Shown here one piece after another: positions 62,528 through 64,000 of a stretch of DNA of 64,000 nt. Both the position numbers and the translations under genes were made by a program. The notes under the pieces were generated by a model that was given only the letters and a program-made list of their open reading frames with translations, did not search any database and was not told where the DNA came from. The stretch spans positions 7,812,501 through 7,876,500 of the forward strand of contig JAQPZY010001670.1 in NCBI GenBank assembly GCA_029931535.1, written 5' to 3'. Within the stretch, counting starts at the first letter, position 1. Each line of letters starts with the position of its first letter. The DNA is from Margaritifera margaritifera (Eukaryota > Mollusca > Bivalvia > Unionida > Margaritiferidae).

Positions 62528-63178
62528 GCAGGCCCTAAAAGAATCAAATAAAATATGGGATCTTTTCTTAGAATTGTGTTATATTTATTTTACACAAAAA
62601 CAGCTTATTTTGATTTCTTTTTATCTTTTCTTGCACAATAAAAACTTATGCTAATAAATAAAGTTATCAAACAAGATTTCTAAAAGTACATGTAGACAGA
62701 TATGTACATGTAGATAAGTAAAAAAGGAAGGGTTTGAACTGATAATTGGAGAATATAATGCAGACAGTTGGAAGAGTATAGACATTTCACAGGATCATAC
62801 TGGCTATTTTTCTTTGCAACAGAGTCATTTGATTTGCTTGTGAAACCTTCATAAAATTTCCTCTTTTGCAAAGATACACCAACAGACTCATCTCTTCGAC
62901 TATATCAACAATAATGAAAGTCCGACTTAGAAATGAGAGAGGTTTTGTAATCATTTATTGATGTACTCACCAGAACGATTTGAGATCACTTATTTTTATC
63001 CATTTAATTATTTGCTCAACAGTAAGTATGTATCAGTCTCCTTTAGTTACTACATAAACAATATATGACAGATGTTGCAGTACACTGATCATGCTTTTAG
63101 AGAAATCTATGTAGCTAATCATTAGAGACAGGTGCCTTTTATTTCTGAACACACATGTAACAGAAGTCTTGATATTTA
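62528..63178. other. Right-hand flank, nothing recognised
   Basis: AT-rich. The upstream FLII exon with the start codon was not found here. Confidence 0.5.
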
Positions 63179-64000
63179 CTGTATTTTGGTGTGTATAACA
63201 TGTATTTCTGAAGCTAATTTTCTTATTTTCAAGAAGGAGAGTACATTTTACAGAAGAACAAAACATATCTTTTTTGAGGTCGATCTGACAAGATGATCAT
63301 GGCATTAAAGCTGCCTACACATCACATTCACTCCATGTAAAATTTTAAATCTGTTGCATAGTAACTAAATTGTTTACTAGCCATATTAAAGACATAAATA
63401 ATGCTTATAAACTTTGATTGTCTTGTTATTTCATTTCTTATGTTAATAAACTCATTTAATTTCACATCACTATGTAGCTTTCTGTTCAGCAATTGAACTC
63501 AAAATACATGTATATACAACTGATAACTTGTTCTATTCTGTCGCATTTATGTTTAAGCTGTGCAAAGTAACACATTACAGCGGAACAAATATGATTATCA
63601 TACCTGTAACTGTTCAATATTTGATAACGGTTAATCTAATAATTTTTCTATTAATTTCTTTATTTGTGGTCGAACAGAAATATATTATTTAGAATTCAAG
63701 TTGTGTAAATCTTCTCATCAGAGGCACATTTAGGAGACATCTTTTTCATGACTAAACTTTGTCTGTTATGGTAACACTGACATATATTGAGAAACAAAAT
63801 AATAAGTTAATGCATGAAATTGGCAAATACTTTTTTCTTTGGAAAATAAACTTGGCTCCAAGTTCCATAAAATCAGAAAGATATACTTTCAATATTGCCA
63901 TTCTTCTTCATACTTTCTTTTATGATATCTTTAAAAAATTATTGGTCATGATCGGGTGCCACGTACTGATAGGAAAGACCAGAGAAACAGTCAAGCACTG
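63179..64000 (+). mobile_element. Second pogo-type element copy, 5' end, running off the window
   Basis: It begins 'ctgtattttggtgtgtataa' after a TA (63177-63178). It then follows, in inverted order, 44540-43900 of the other copy ('ggtcgatctgac' 63279; 'gcctacacatcacattca' 63313; 'gtgcaaagtaacacattac'; 'catcagaggcacattta' 63716). No coding part lies inside the window. Confidence 0.75.

Overview
This is eukaryotic nuclear DNA, most likely from a mollusc or another lophotrochozoan. It is AT-rich, has very large introns and is dense in transposable elements. The dispersed repeats built on 'tgaccttgacc...aaggtcaaag' and 'gccatattgga...tgtctga' modules resemble repeats I associate with molluscs. 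The species assignment is inference only.

One conserved gene dominates the window. Nineteen consecutive internal exons of a Flightless-1 homologue (FLII) lie on the minus strand between 61003 and 13858. Their splice phases agree at every junction, and they encode about 658 codons: most of the leucine-rich-repeat (LRR) array, a charged linker, gelsolin-like repeat 1 and the start of gelsolin-like repeat 2. I did not find the first ~55-60 residues, expected beyond 64000, or the second half of the gelsolin region, expected beyond the left edge. Intron sizes range from under 0.4 kb to 14 kb (41958-56028). A separate short minus-strand coding exon (6891-7196), with an NLS-like stretch and a good splice donor, lies left of the last FLII exon seen, next to a CpG-richer tract. 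I do not recognise the protein.

Most other structure is mobile DNA. DIRS-type (tyrosine-recombinase) retroelement fragments lie at 1-3350, 11140-13790, 17479-18045, 31300-32125, 32130-34790 and 47880-55880, all on the same strand as FLII. The last is a nested locus: an internally deleted DIRS copy (3' end, recombinase C-terminus, gag, leader, 5' terminal repeat) that contains a 1.3 kb TIR element (itself holding a small MITE), a 5'-truncated LINE with a (TTA)n tail, and another MITE. Other elements are a pogo-type deletion derivative with TA flanks (42411-44554) and a second copy starting at 63179; a separate pogo DDE fossil (45270-45850); hAT-like elements, one (16802-16935) with a perfect 8-bp target-site duplication; three copies of a zinc-finger-bearing DNA transposon family; two tRNA-derived SINEs with a shared core and tail; and several fold-back MITEs.

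The introns also carry an unusual number of minisatellites (periods 15-78 bp). Several of them read as open ORFs on one or both strands and are not credible genes. I found no CRISPR array, rRNA gene, functional tRNA gene or prokaryotic-type operon.
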